Shown: in pieces, positions 48,478 through 59,249 of the stretch | How positions within the stretch are numbered: position 1 is the first letter of the stretch | How the letters are laid out: the number at the start of each line of letters is the position of its first letter | Assembly (NCBI GenBank): GCA_004352715.1 | Contig: SCFE01000036.1 | Location: forward strand, 10,101 to 74,100 | DNA length: 64,000 nt | Reading direction: 5' to 3' | Source of the DNA: Hofstenia miamia | Taxonomy: Eukaryota; Xenacoelomorpha; Acoela | Position numbers and translations under genes: made by a program | Notes under the pieces: generated by a model | Seen by the model: the letters and a program-made list of their open reading frames with translations, nothing else | Told to the model about the DNA's origin: nothing | Database searches by the model: none

Positions 48478-51400
48478 GATTATACTAATCACATAATATT
48501 ATCGAAATTGTGTAAATATTGTGTTTCTTCCAAAATTTAAATCAATTACATCGTTTAGACAAGAATTACGTAAATGGGTAAGAAATAGAGAATTTTATTG
48601 TCCACAATCTCCGCCTTGTTTCTCTGGTTAATAACTAATATTGGATGGAATCTTTTAAAAATATATCTTTCGAATGAACTAACCTTTAATGAATTTAAGT
48701 AAATTGAAAATAATTTATCAATTATTTGTATATGTTACAATAAGATTTTGAAATCTTTAAAATTTCAGTGAATTTGTGAAATTGCTATTTCACTTAAAAA
48801 ACTTCATAAAACAACTAAATATATTATATATATTGTGGTGGCATGTACCTAGTTCTCGTTATCTTCCAGTCCGCTGTTGTCGCGTTTGCTAGTATTTGTA
48901 AATATTATGAGAAAAATTGTATAAAAGGCATACGTACACTGTGAAAGAGAGAATTAGTTAGTGTCTGTTCTAATGTTCGTGCACCTCCGTGCACTCTACT
49001 GATATCACAATATATATATATATATATATAAAATTGCAAATTTTCAACAAATGTTACAACTTTTGACATCTCTATGCTTTTCTGAATCTCTAATCTTTTA
49101 GGGCATTTTGTATTATCATTAATAGAGGTGACAGTGGGTGATTTAATCAATTGGTAACTGGGTCAGAAGAGTTGCTATTTTAACCTGTGACACCGAGTCA
49201 CTAGGTTACTTTTATTTTTGTTAGTAATGGTTATTAAGAAAGTTTTCACTCTCAATTTGATAAAGCCATAGTTATAACAGCATGGCCCAAAAGTAAAACA
49301 CATAAAGCGGTGAATTTATAATGTTGTCGACATGAGAATCAACTAATCATTCCTTTTAAATTCCCAGACGCAAATGCTGCTAATAGTTTCAAATTCCAAA
49401 TCAATTGCAGTAAAAATTCTAATTCAGTAATACTATATATAAATTTTATAAAGTTTTTTGAAATGGGATATATATATATATATATGAACAAATGAATACA
49501 TAGAATGGTAATTTTCAGAAATCACTCTAATCTAGGTTACAATTACAATTAGATATGGGCAATAACCTTGATCGAAAAATATATATTCGTGTTGGTTTTG
49601 GGTAATTGGCACTTAAATTCTTAAATTGTTTATTTTCATTTGAGGAAAATTAATCGAAATCACTTTCACTTGAAGGTCATTAACTGTCACCTCTGAATGA
49701 TACTTCAATTCCTAAGTTCTAGTCAGGAATTGCTGTGTGGTTAATTTAGCTGATGCTATTTGAAAATTAACATAACCAATGCTGTTAGGTTAAATATCGT
49801 TGCAGAAATTTTTAAATAAATCGCATGAGCTGTGAATGATATTCAGTAGCAATGCTGCTCAGTCTACTTCACAACGGGGTGGAGTGAAAACGGTTGATTG
49901 CAATCCAAGTTTTATAAGGTTTTTCTCATGACTTATTAGCGTTATTCACTCTTTCTTAGATCATGAACATTCACATCATAATATCACTATTGTCTGGGTG
50001 ATGCTGAATAACTTGTTGCCATGTAATATAATAGGAAGAAAACAAATTACCAACAGCGAAACTTGTGCCAGAACATATGATCTGTTCAGATCAACAATAT
50101 GTTTTCTTAAGCAGAAAGATTTTCACCCCATACCTCGCAACATGAAACAGGTTGAGAAAGAAATTCAATATGTCTTACACAATCCTTAACCATGACATTG
50201 AAATGCGTCACCATAGAAAATCAATCTGGTTTATTGATGTCAATCAGAACACATCCAATTAGGACTATTTCTTTGTTTACTGCAAAAATTTTTTCTTTGT
50301 TTCTTTGTTCGCAAGCAAACGGAATGGTGGCAGAGCATGTTGTATAATATCAAGCTGTTAGTTTAAAAAATTGAACTACATACGACAAACTATGAACATG
50401 ATAATCATATGGAGCACTTGAAAAAAAAATTGTTTCAATTAGTTACCAAAATTGACATCAAATATTTCAATAGGAGGTATGTCACTTTAAATTTGCTAAA
50501 AATATGACTTAGTAAGTATTTGGAACAAGTAAAGAAAGTAAAAAATGCTACTATTTACTGGAGTATCACATGGTTTAGTACTTTAGCTTACTTAAACTTT
50601 AATTCGCCCTGAATCAGAATAGGTTGTAGTTTATTGAACATTTCGTGATTTGAATTTAGTAGATTGCCTACCCAAATGAATATTTATTTCGTTTTCTTAG
50701 CTTTAAAATTGCACTAGTTCCTGTTCCCAACCACTTATTAGACCTTCGGTTATGTTCGAACATATTCATCAATAGATGAGTTTATATCAAAGGAATTCCA
50801 AATTTCTCAATAGGCTTAGGAACATTTTTTAAAAATTCGAGAAAAAGTATTTAATTTTCAAAGGGATGTGAGGGTGCATAATGCTAAGTCAAGACTACTT
50901 ATACCTGTCTTAAATGTAACCTTAATGCAAAAAATTCACCAAAAATAGAAATAGTTTGAAAAGCAATTTTGATAAATTATTTTGTATACTACTTATTTGA
51001 GAATACGTACTCCACTTACGTTTCCGAAAATGAATAGCAGACAATAACGAAAACCCACATGCAATCTATGAATGCCACCATGAATACATCGTTCTTAGGA
51101 CCCTTTTTCTCATTTGAACGTGATTCTGAATGCGAGGTATTTTGAAAACCTAAAATATTTCTTACAATGACTTTTCATGTAAGTTCGACTAAATATATAA
51201 TAGGTTCGATGACTTTATTTTTAGTATAATAAACCAATTTTCCTTAAGAGTGGCACTTCAGTAAGCACATTAAGTTTCGAAGGACTTAGCTAAAACTCAG
51301 GTTTCTAATTACAACAAAAGCATAGATTATTTACTCATAAATAAACACCTACTGCATCTTTTCCAACAAGGTCTTGCTGATAAAATAAATTTGAGGCCAA

Positions 51401-53081
51401 ATCTCTACTTGTAAGAGCTGTTAATTTTCAAAACTACTTCAAACTGATTTGTTGTATATTACTGTAAATATTTATCATTTAAAAATATTTAATTGAAAAC
51501 TGAAGCAAGATAAGCACCTAATAGTCAATTGACTACTTTGTAATGAAATTTCGTTATTGAGCAATCTACATTTTTTATGAGAGCTGAAGAAGTAGGAAAA
51601 TATTCAGGGGTATTTGTAACAGTCAACTCAAGGCCGTTCGAGGTGGTGCAAGAAGATCTGGACAGCTATGCAACAAATAATTTCTACGGACCATCTCTTT
51701 CCAGATGATTTCCTCTTCCCAATCCCAACAGACTGGAACCTAGGGCCATATTTTTGTCTTCGGCAGCAGGGTAGATGATTGAATGTAATCTTACACAAAT
51801 TGATGCCCTGCAAAGTAACTAGAATTTCTATTTGTAAAGGAGTTTGCATTTTATGTGTTGTAGCAGTAGGCTAAATACCCAATTAACTGGCTTGAGGCTG
51901 AGTTGGAGAATTCTATTCTGAATAATTATTCATAGCTGGTTGCAAGCTCAAAGCTTTTTGACTTCTTAAAACTTTGAGATGTTGACAAATCTCTGTAATT
52001 GATTGTCCTGAGAGAAGTTTTTGAAAATTTGTTTGTTAATTAATTGCTTTTTTTGAAAGTAATTGGAAAACTGTTTGCCTTGAAACAATGACCCATCCAT
52101 ATGTTATTTCAGGTTTATGAAATTTGCTATATCACTTCTTGAATGTAATTGATTGCAAATGGGGTCGGGTGTACATAGCACTTATTCATCAAGAGTGAAG
52201 ATTAACATCTCATCTTCACACTGTGGATTGTTATTAGTGTCTATGTGTCCTGAAACTAAAGTATCTGCTAATGAAAATGTATGTCTTTTAAATGGACTTA
52301 TGCTATTATCACATCCTTGATGTTTCAAGGATTATGATGCAGGGACTCCTTATTTTTCATTATTTCATTTACTTTAAGTGCTTTTCCCTGTAATTGGTGG
52401 ATATGGAACATGGATTATTAAGTTATCACCATCGTGAAAAGGCTATTTTTAATGCTTCGAGAGGAGTACACGTGCTTATGTACAAAAGAAATTAATAGAT
52501 ATGGAGCATGAACATACTACTTAAATTTTGTTCCTCGGCTTTTGGTTTTTCCTTTTCCCTAACTTTTCTTAGAGCTGTTGATTGATCCACGAAGTAGAAT
52601 ACATACAGAAAAATAGCAATGCTCGTTGTAAATCCAATCAAAAACGCTGGTGCTGTGTACATGTTGAATCGGAATCCGATTGCATCGATTCTGAGCCCTT
52701 CACTGCCTAATGCAACAAATACTGTCTGGAAAGCTAAATGAAATTCGATGTCACACAAAAGTTTTTAATTGACCTACCAGGACCAACCATGTATCCAAGT
52801 GCTTGCAGAGAGGCAATGGTGGCTAAAGCTCCAGTTCTCTGTTGCAGACTTGTTACTTCAGCAACATATGATCGAGCCATGGCCACATTTCCTAAAAAAT
52901 AGATCTAGTTTTTTGATTATTAAGTAAATTTAGAAATTTTTACAAACTTTCTGCAAACTCATTGTTATACTATACTTTTATGTTTTAACCACAAATAAGC
53001 TTTTATTTTTTGTTAGGTAGATCTATATTACTCCGAATTAAAGCTCATTTTTTGTAAATTGCCTATCTCTATTTGAAGTCA

Positions 53082-53128
<47 letters not shown>

Positions 53129-56100
53129 ATTTCATTTTCGCTCTTAATATGGACCCTCTCAATTGACCCACCGCACGCCTCAATGGGTTTGTGATATCTT
53201 TGCACAAATCAAAAATAGTCAAAGTTCTTTGTTCCTTCCATTATCTGAAAACCTTATCAACACATGAACGGTATATTTCTGAGAAAATGTAATCTTTTTT
53301 TAAATTCGAGATATGCTTTAATAGAAGTTTCCAACATTGCATTAAAGCATGTTTGCCAAATGTGCCTAAAAAACTTAAAAAAAATCTCCCAGATTGTGGC
53401 ACATACAGTGCTTCGGAAAAGTCTGGAAATTCTTTAAAGGCTGCGTGCCTTTTTGTCATAGCTTTTAGAAACCGGTGAATGCGATTTATCAGAGCTCACA
53501 TGAAGGGAATTTAGTTTTCTACAGGCGAAATGTAATTCTGATCGCGTTATATACTATTTTCATAGCGATATCAAACAGTACCTATCTTTAATAATAGTAA
53601 ACTTATTAATCCGTAACTAATTTTAAGAAAAACAACTTTATTACTGAAAACCAGTTATTCAATAACAAACAATCACCAAAAACAGTACAATATCAAGAAG
53701 AAATTATAACAAATGTTCGAATGTATCACCGTTGAGGTCTCTAACAAGTTCGCACCGGTAGAACAAGTCCTGGACTGCACTGGAGATCTCATCTTGTTGC
53801 ACGTCTTCAGCAGCTTCCACGATCCACTCTTTGAGGGTCTCGAGATTCTGTGGTCTTCCCCGGCTGTAGACTTGATTTTTCAACATGCCCCAAAAGTAGT
53901 AGTCAAGCGGAGTGAGATCAGGAGACCTCGGCGGCCACAAGTTCGGAAAGCCCCGTCCGATGACATTGTCACCAAAAGTTTTCTTCAGGACTTCAGTCAC
54001 AATTTTTCCGAAGTGCGGCGGTGCACCATCATGTTGAAGTGTGACATGATGTAGCTGGCGAAGCCGTCGCAATTGGGGGATCATGTGCGATTCGAGCATG
54101 AATTTATAGGATTCACTAGTAACTGTCGCAGGGAAGAAGAAAGGCTTCAACTTGAACTCGCTCGTAAAGGCCATCCACACAGTCACATGTGGCGAGTGAA
54201 GAGGATGCCGGTGTGCCGGAGGTCTTTCGGTTCCCCATATGATAGCATTGTGCTTGTTCACAGACCCGTCCAGCGAGAAGTTAGCCTCGTCACTCCACAA
54301 AATCTTCTCAATATGATCATTGTTAATGATGAAATCCGAAAACTGAAGTCGTTTACCTTTATCATCCTCCGTAATTGCTTGTGTTGACCGCAACTTGTAG
54401 GGGTAAAATCTGAAGTGATGCTTCAATATCCTATTGACACTGGCGCGAGGAATGTCTGTGGCTCTTGAGATGGAGCTTGCGGAGGGCAATCCCAATGGAT
54501 GGTTTTCTTTTTGTTCTTTCAGTTCATCCATCACTAGGGCACTTCGATCAAGAAGAAGGGAGGGCCTTCCGGTTCGTGGATTCGAATCGCTGAATCAACT
54601 TCACGATCGCTGAGGCTGTGAACGGATCTTTGTGTAGTCCATGGATAGTCTTGTATGCCCTCAGTGTGGAAGTTGGACTTCTCATATTTTCATAGTAAAG
54701 TTGTACGAGGCAGATGCGTGTTTCTGTGTCCATGATGAATCAGATACTGCAAGCAATAAGCTTCTAACTGTAGCGAGCAAGGTGTGAACATTACTCACTG
54801 ACATCAAAGAAAACTAAATTCCCTTCATGTGAGCTCTGATAAATCGCATTCACCGGTTTCTAAAAGCTATGACAAAAAGGCACGCAGCCTTTAAAGTATT
54901 TCCAGACTTTTGAGAAGCACTGTACATGTATGTATGTAATGCACCCTTTTTGGAATCTGTTCTACCCTCAATTTTTTTTGCAGAGATGGATTTGGATCTG
55001 ATCGGATACCCTTTTTTGAGAAGATTTCGGATCTTTTTCGGATCCAAAACTTTTTAACAATCGTGTATATTGTAAATTGTGTTCGATTCACATGCTTTGT
55101 CATCGGTTCATAACTTCGATTTGAATAAAAAACATAACTAATTAAGCAATTCATTCACAGTCTAGTTTACAGATAGACCATACGTGAAACTAAACTTTCG
55201 TTCTAGTCTCGCCATTTTCCCGCGTTTTCCCCCAAAGGCTAGAACGTTTCTTTGTTTTAACTGAATTTTTCTTACATAAATTGCAACACAGTGCATTAAA
55301 GTGTCAACGTGTGAACGTAAAGAACCAACAGCTTCTAGTTAATCACGGTATTCCATTCACTCTTCTGTCAGTTCGGTTAACATCTGAATTCGACACACAG
55401 CATTATTGTTTAAATAATGATAAATGCACATAGCATTTGATATTTGCCAAATTATATATCATGTAGGCAATTGGTAAATGGAAAATTTTAAATTCCCATA
55501 TCCATGCATTTTCTATTCTATCTACATGGATATGGCAGACCCATTTTCTCAGAGAAAATGCTTGTGAATATTTTACCTAAGAAATAATACATTACTTTCC
55601 TTAAAATCCGAAAAAGTGATGTAAGAATTTGTTAGATAAATTTACTTCTTCAAAACAGAGAAGTTCTAACCACTCTCTTCTTTAAAGGTAAGCATTGATG
55701 ACTGATGCAGTTGTTAATTAACAACAACATTTATAAATGAAATGGCTATTCCTGATGTTAACAACTTTCTGAAATCTTATGTTTTATTCATCAATTCTAA
55801 TTAGCGGTTTTTTCTGCCGTAACCAACCCGGCCCATCATTGTAAGGCCATCGGCTTGGTCCGAAAATTGTAAAGTAGGGTTTTGGTCGAAATCTAGTATC
55901 ATTGTGACTGTGAACATAAAGGATTATTTTCTTCACATTATTAAACTTATCAGAAATTGAATAAGAGATATTTACAGGCCTACTATAACAGAACAATCCA
56001 TTATAAAGAACTCAACTCTCTTTTATCATCTAATTAGGCAAATGCTTTCTAAGCACACTCATTAAGGCTTCTGCAAAGTCTATTTTTTTTGAAAATTTAC

Positions 56101-56503
56101 CAAAATTATGACAAGCATTTCAAAAATTACTGAAAGTTCATTCTAAGAATATATTTTTTCATATTTTAGAAAGTATGAATGTTATTAAGTAAAATTTTTA
56201 GTCGATCTACAAACTAAAGTATAATACTAAATGACTACTTAAAAAATCCACACCAAATTCGATTTTGAAATTAGGATAATAGCGATAAGCAGCAGTATAT
56301 ATAACGTTATTTCATGCTACATAGTGTAATATATTATATTGTATTTTCATGTAATCATATATTTAAATGAATTACCTGAACCAAGTCCATTTAAAAAGCG
56401 TGCAAATATCATTAGATACTGACGAAAAACTGGGAAGAGATGTAAATTACCGTAGAGCAGAAATGCAATGAACATCGAGAACAATGTACATATAAATGGA
56501 GTT
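44650..56503 (-). CDS. MFSD8: MFSD8/CLN7-like major facilitator transporter, eight 3' exons
   Basis: Lysosomal membrane transporter of the major facilitator superfamily, the orthologue group of human MFSD8 (CLN7). Exons on the minus strand: 56503-56376, 52891-52778, 52733-52521, 51149-51020, 48049-47924, 47883-47780, 46962-46754, 44841-44650. All junctions are GT-AG and phases agree throughout, giving about 404 residues. Diagnostic stretches: LNGLGSGNVAMARSYVAEVT, NMYTAPAFLI, TPITQVEFAWNASEVIFYNS, GC-x7-WC in the luminal loop, TLTSLYSKIIGPFPQGVYMG and ACGSLARFLGPSLVG. The family is about 520 residues, so the first ~95 codons with TM1-2 are missing; no candidate exon was found up to 64000. An AATAAA overlaps the stop. 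Introns range from 40 bp to 3.5 kb and house several transposons. The assignment is by recalled family motifs. Confidence 0.85.
45247..45300. repeat. (TA)n microsatellite, Tc1 insertion site
   Basis: An interrupted TA run; the Tc1 element begins at its right edge. Confidence 0.85.
45302..46564 (+). mobile_element. Tc1-like transposon with broken transposase
   Basis: A 1263-bp element inside the last MFSD8 intron, opposite in orientation to the gene. Ends: CAGTACTGGCCAAAAGTTTG at 45302 and its near-perfect inverse ending at 46564, about 26 bp, flanked by TA. The transposase is split over frames 45504-45695 (helix-turn-helix: LAVRMGVSVSSVSRSVIRYQ), 45692-46063 and 46121-46312. Acidic residues are in MFSDEST, VLQQDGAP and SPDLNFIENCW, the DD34E pattern. 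Roughly 30 residues that normally follow SDEST are deleted and several frameshifts are present, so it is inactive. Confidence 0.85.
46574..46713. other. Assembly gap, 140 N
   Basis: Lies in the TA tract following the Tc1 element. Confidence 0.95.
46716..46747. repeat. (TA)n microsatellite, next to an MFSD8 donor site
   Basis: A TA run that begins about 7 bp inside the intron after exon 7. Confidence 0.85.
46754..46962 (-). CDS. MFSD8: MFSD8-like exon 7
   Basis: Acceptor TATTTCTAG, donor CCCAG|GTTTGA. It encodes the luminal loop with an NFT glycosylation sequon and two cysteines (GCDLQLYNWC), then a helix and LTSLYSKIIGPFPQ, a family signature. Confidence 0.85.
47082..47277. repeat. Foldback (hairpin) repeat in an MFSD8 intron
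   Basis: GTGACTGCAGCTCGATATTC followed by AAATACAAGCAAAATTT at 47082 returns in inverse as AAATTTTGCTTGTATTTGAA and TATCGAGCTGCAGTCGC up to 47277. The right arm has an extra TATCGAGCTGATATTGAC unit. Arms of about 37 bp enclose a 100-bp AT-rich loop. It is non-coding and could be a foldback-type miniature transposon. Confidence 0.65.
47780..47883 (-). CDS. MFSD8: MFSD8-like exon 6
   Basis: Follows a 40-bp intron. Acceptor AATTTTTTAG, donor ATAG|GTGATA. It encodes IKERYVFIIYLAIF and YYIQLPLGSNIP, matching the family's helix ending in 'LPWG'. Confidence 0.7.
47924..48049 (-). CDS. MFSD8: MFSD8-like exon 5
   Basis: Acceptor GATTGTTCAG, donor AAATA|GTATGC. It encodes PITQVEFAWNASEVIFYNSL and the helix ending VIFMSVKPTIK. 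The donor sits so that an in-frame TAG is split by the intron, which supports this border over the nearby GTTAAG. Confidence 0.75.
48060..48833. other. Intron sequence with TA microsatellite at 48438-48474
   Basis: Part of the 3-kb intron between exons 4 and 5. No element other than the TA run was recognised. Confidence 0.4.
48834..49009 (+). mobile_element. Solo LTR-like sequence, 176 bp
   Basis: Begins TGTGGTGGCATGTACC and ends GCACTCTACTGATATCACA, the TGT...ACA borders of a retrotransposon LTR. Inside is a TATA box (TTGTATAAAAGGCATACG) about 75 bp before the end. GC is higher than in the flanks, which are TA-rich on both sides so a 5-bp duplication cannot be verified. It is unrelated to the integrase remnant at 2868 as far as can be seen. 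Confidence 0.5.
49010..51015. other. Intron sequence, no element recognised
   Basis: Rest of the intron between exons 4 and 5, with TA runs at 49010-49031 and 49469-49485. The short open frame at 49998-50189 has no known motif. Confidence 0.35.
51020..51149 (-). CDS. MFSD8: MFSD8-like exon 4
   Basis: Acceptor AATATTTTAG, donor GAAAC|GTAAGT. It encodes a serine- and lysine-rich loop (SHSESRSNEKKGPKNDVF) followed by the helix MVAFIDCMWVFVIVCYSFSE. Confidence 0.8.
51150..52520. other. MFSD8-like intron, nothing recognised
   Basis: A 1371-bp intron between exons 3 and 4. The open frame at 51628-51849 on the minus strand sits in a GC-richer patch but matches nothing known. Confidence 0.4.
52521..52733 (-). 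CDS. MFSD8: MFSD8-like exon 3
   Basis: Acceptor TTTCATTTAG, donor TTAA|GTAGTA. It encodes AFQTVFVALGSEG, FRFNMYTAPAFLIGF, a transmembrane helix, and a charged cytoplasmic stretch (KVREKEKPKAEEQN). The preceding intron is only 44 bp. Confidence 0.85.
52778..52891 (-). CDS. MFSD8: MFSD8-like exon 2
   Basis: Acceptor TATTTTTTAG, donor CCTG|GTAGGT. It encodes NVAMARSYVAEVTSLQQRTG and ATIASLQALGYMVGP, the best conserved block of the family (human counterpart region: 'RSY-A-TSLQERT'). Confidence 0.85.
53081..53129. repeat. (TA)n microsatellite
   Basis: Two TA runs separated by ACA, in the 3.5-kb MFSD8 intron. Confidence 0.85.
53406..53520. repeat. Left terminal inverted repeat, 115 bp
   Basis: Inverse of 54808-54922 with about four differences, all near the outer end (CGGA/CTCA, ATTC/ATAC). 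Confidence 0.85.
53704..54733 (-). pseudogene. DD41D-type transposase with one frameshift
   Basis: Transposase cutting and joining DNA at TA sites. The first frame (54733-54548, 61 codons, starts MDTETRICLVQLYYENMRSP) is the N-terminal helix-turn-helix domain. A single-base frame change in CTTCTTCTTG near 54550 moves to the second frame, which runs to 53704 (HPLGLPSASSISRATDIPRA is the second DNA-binding helix). The catalytic aspartates are in LWSDEANFS, TLQHDGAPPH and SPDLTPLDYYFWG. 41 residues separate the second D from the D of PLDYY, the spacing of the rosa/DD41D group rather than DD34D mariner. Total about 345 residues, the normal size. Apart from the frameshift no damage is seen. Confidence 0.85.
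54808..54922. repeat. Right terminal inverted repeat, 115 bp
   Basis: Pairs with 53406-53520. The outer end is ...GAAGCACTG before TA. Confidence 0.85.
54925..55780. other. Intron sequence, nothing recognised
   Basis: Rest of the large MFSD8 intron. Contains the tandem GTATGTATGTA next to the transposon and a patch with GATCCGATCC-like words (about 54980-55040). No gene recognised. Confidence 0.35.
55784..56001 (-). CDS. Possible small nested gene or alternative exon, unknown
   Basis: In the MFSD8 intron, same strand. The open frame ending at 55784 has an uncommon composition, FGPSRWPYNDGPGWLRQKKP, and an AATAAA overlaps its stop as in MFSD8. A good acceptor (TTATGTTCACAG) starts it at 55907, and an upstream ATG at 56001 with a donor CCT|GTAAAT at 55976 would be in phase, giving a two-exon product of about 49 residues. 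It has no signal peptide or known domain. It could equally be a cryptic terminal exon of MFSD8 or chance. Confidence 0.2.
56376..56503 (-). CDS. MFSD8: MFSD8-like exon 1 of those visible
   Basis: Acceptor CATTTAG, donor TTCAG|GTAATT. It starts with the third base of a codon and encodes TPFICTLFSMFIAFLLYGNL through IFARFLNGLGSG. This covers a transmembrane helix and the start of the next. Confidence 0.75.
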
Positions 56504-56509
56504 CTAAAT

Positions 56510-58230
56510 GTACAACATTTAATTTTGGACATTGTGAAACTTAAAAACTATTAAGAATTAATAAAAATTTATTTGTTGTAGAGCTATATCGAAATTTAGA
56601 CATAATATCCATTGTTAATCGAAGTTATACAAAATAAAAATTCTGCATTAAATCAAGTGAAAATTTTGTTCTTAAATGACAAAAGCGAATTTACTTTCGC
56701 AGAACAAAGGCATCACAATACTGAAATTGATTAGTGGCTTTGAAGAATTAAACAACCTTGAACTTGTAGTTAAGAACTAATCATGTACATGTGAATGACC
56801 AAAGTATTCCACAAAATCGGTTAAATTAATTTATTTTCTTTGACAAGCATGCATTGCAAATGTAAATAAATCAAAGTTAAAGTACAGAATGTCAAGATTT
56901 AGAAAAAAAATACATTTCCATAGCCAACCATTACTACATCAAATGAAACTGTTCTTTTAGCTCTCGAACTTAGGATGATGAAATTGATATCAATGTGCGT
57001 TAGAAACCTACTATCCTATCATGTAATTGAGAGTTCTTTAAATTGATAAGGTGAGACTAGTGGAAGAGCAAAGGGTAAAGCTCAGATGTTCCTTGGAAAN
57101 TTCAAAAATCCGACATTTAACCACTTGATATGAAATTAAAAGTCGGGCNAACCTACTATCCTATCATGTAATTGAGAGTTCTTTAAATTGATAAGGTGAG
57201 ACTAGTGGAAGAGCAAAGGGTAAAGCTCAGATGTTCCTTGGAAAAGTAATCTGATAGTACATCTTTTTATTTTTATTAAAATTATATATTTTTCATAATT
57301 GATGTTCTACATCATTTGGAATCGACAGAATTCAGAGATTAGTCGGGGATTATTGTATAAATTACCATAATTAGTTAAATTGCTTGCTCTATGTGTTTTA
57401 AGAATATGAAGCCCATACATTAACAAAAACGAAATATATTTTCAGTTTCATATCGTGCAAATACAAATGTAATACATATTGTTCAAAAAATTATCCTCAA
57501 ATTTGGATTATGTAGAGTAATGTACACTTTCCATTTCAATAAAAAAACATTGTATGTAGCATGTGATATGTTAAATACAACTTATTACTGAAGCTAACTC
57601 CTGACTGTCACTGCATTACTTACTTGTCTTTTCATTTTCCAATCTTAAATATTTACTATTACATTTTATAGTGTAACTCAAATGTTCTCTCATTTTTCAT
57701 ATTGTGTAAAACTATAGAGAAAAATCTATTCATAAATAATAGATTAAATCAAATTTGGTAAACAATTAAGCAATCAAGAATCATATTACACGATTTTTGC
57801 AATTCTATAAATATTTAAAAATTTAGCTGGCATTGTAAATGTATAAATATTTTTAGTATATAACCAATGGCATCACTGAGAATTTGTGCATTGTTCGTTT
57901 AGTGAGAGTGTGCATTTGGAAAACATCATAGTCATTGTTCAAAAGTAATATCAGTGGAAACTTGAAATTGGTAATGAATACAAAATATGCAAGGAAAGCC
58001 CTCAATTGAAATTTATAGATGCACCATTTTATAAGAATTTGTTATTCAATTCGCTTTAGAATATTGTAGGGATAAGAGCCTTCCCCCAAAAACCGACAGA
58101 ACAGAAAACAATTTAGAGAAATCGAATTTTGAAATTAAGAATTGACTTATGACCACGGCCTTGTTTATGACAGAATGTATTGTTAATGTATAAACGCGGA
58201 AAGCTTTATTCTGAAAATGATTCTGTCTGC
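56510..58230. other. AT-rich upstream region with an assembly duplication
   Basis: Searched for the missing N-terminal MFSD8 exons without success. At 57005-57099 and 57150-57244 an identical 95-bp sequence is repeated around two single N positions, which looks like an assembly join. Confidence 0.4.
57005..57244. repeat. Exact 95-bp duplicate around single Ns
   Basis: 57005-57099 and 57150-57244 are identical; N at 57100 and 57149 bracket 48 bp of other sequence. Most likely an artefact of gap filling. Confidence 0.8.
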
Positions 58231-58238
58231 AGGATTTA

Positions 58239-59074
58239 CCAAGGGCTTTAAAAAAATTCGAAGAATTGCATACAAACACAAATATACATTTCATAAAAGT
58301 AAAAGTGTACTGCTTTTCAATATAGTCTTTCTTAACTTCAATACACCATCGGCGCTCAAGTGCTCCAATTCCAGCATGGAAGAAGTCTTGTGGTTTGAGG
58401 TTGAACCAATTATCTACGGTGGATTTCAGCTCCTCATCGTCTCCAAAGCGCCTTCCCCCAAGATCGGTCTTCTGGATCCTTTCTGTAAACCTCCACAAAT
58501 TGTGAGCGAAACTGCACCAACTGCTGTCGATCTTGAACTTGCAGATTCGAGGCACCCATCTGACAGACACTTTGGAGAGATGAAGATGATCCTGAAGAAT
58601 CGTAAAAACGTTTTCTTCTGAAATGCTAACTTCGGCTGCAGCTTTTTAGCCTTTAAACAACTATCACTCATCACAAAGTCCCCTACATACTCGATGACTA
58701 TCTGGGTCATCAACACCAATTTTCTTCTCGACCTTTGATTGCCTTTCAAGGATCGACTTCCTCGCTTGATCTCTGGGGCCCACTTGGCAACCGTGGAATA
58801 TTTAGGAGCATCTTGTTAGTACACCTTAGCCATCCGTTCCGTGATTTTTTTGACCGAAAAACAAGCAAACTTGATGACGGCTCTGTATTAAACCAGTAAT
58901 GATTCTTTCTATATTATTTCAATGAGTTTGCAGTCTTTCTTATAACTGTATGAGCAAATCAAAGTGAACAATTTTATGGCTCTGAACTTAACATCGATCA
59001 ATTTTCACACGAAATTAGAACTTAATTCATCATTTCTTAGCATTTCATTCTACAAACTTATTGAACGCCCCTTG
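58239..59074 (-). mobile_element. Mariner element, internally deleted
   Basis: An 836-bp element between TA sites. Right end, from the other strand, CAAGGGGCGTTCAATAAGTT; left end CCAAGGGCTTTAAAAAAATT, a decayed inverse. The minus strand encodes the N-terminal part of a mariner transposase (to HLHLSKVSVRWVPR at about 58575-58535) joined after a short run to the C-terminal end (DDEELKSTVDNWFNLKPQDF and GIGALERRWCIEVKKDYIEK, 58455-58310). The entire catalytic centre is deleted. It resembles the deletion derivatives that can be moved by a full-length relative. Confidence 0.7.
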
Positions 59075-59249
59075 TAAAAACGATATCGAAATTTAGATAT
59101 TAGATGAGAACAGATACTACTTATAAATATAATTATTTACATTTTTGAATTTACTAAGAAAAAGGAAATCACTTATACGAGTGCTGATCAGAAAATAACC
59201 GAACTTTTCTTCCAAGATTTCATTAAATAAGAATACAAGTTATTCCAAG

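Larger units (their letters stand above)
53406..54922 (-). mobile_element. DD41D-type Tc1/mariner transposon, nearly intact
   Basis: A 1517-bp element within an MFSD8 intron, flanked by TA (53404-53405 and 54923-54924). Terminal inverted repeats are long, 115 bp (53406-53520 and 54808-54922), starting CAGTGCTTC and nearly identical. The space between them is filled by one transposase gene on the minus strand. The repeat length, high arm similarity and almost open gene suggest a young insertion. Confidence 0.9.

Noticed and set aside
49126-49696. AGAGGTGACAG and its inverse as transposon ends
   Set aside because: Only 11 bases match and nothing inside or outside supports an element.
53713-54387. 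Two plus-strand open frames of about 100 codons
   Set aside because: They are antisense to the DD41D transposase.
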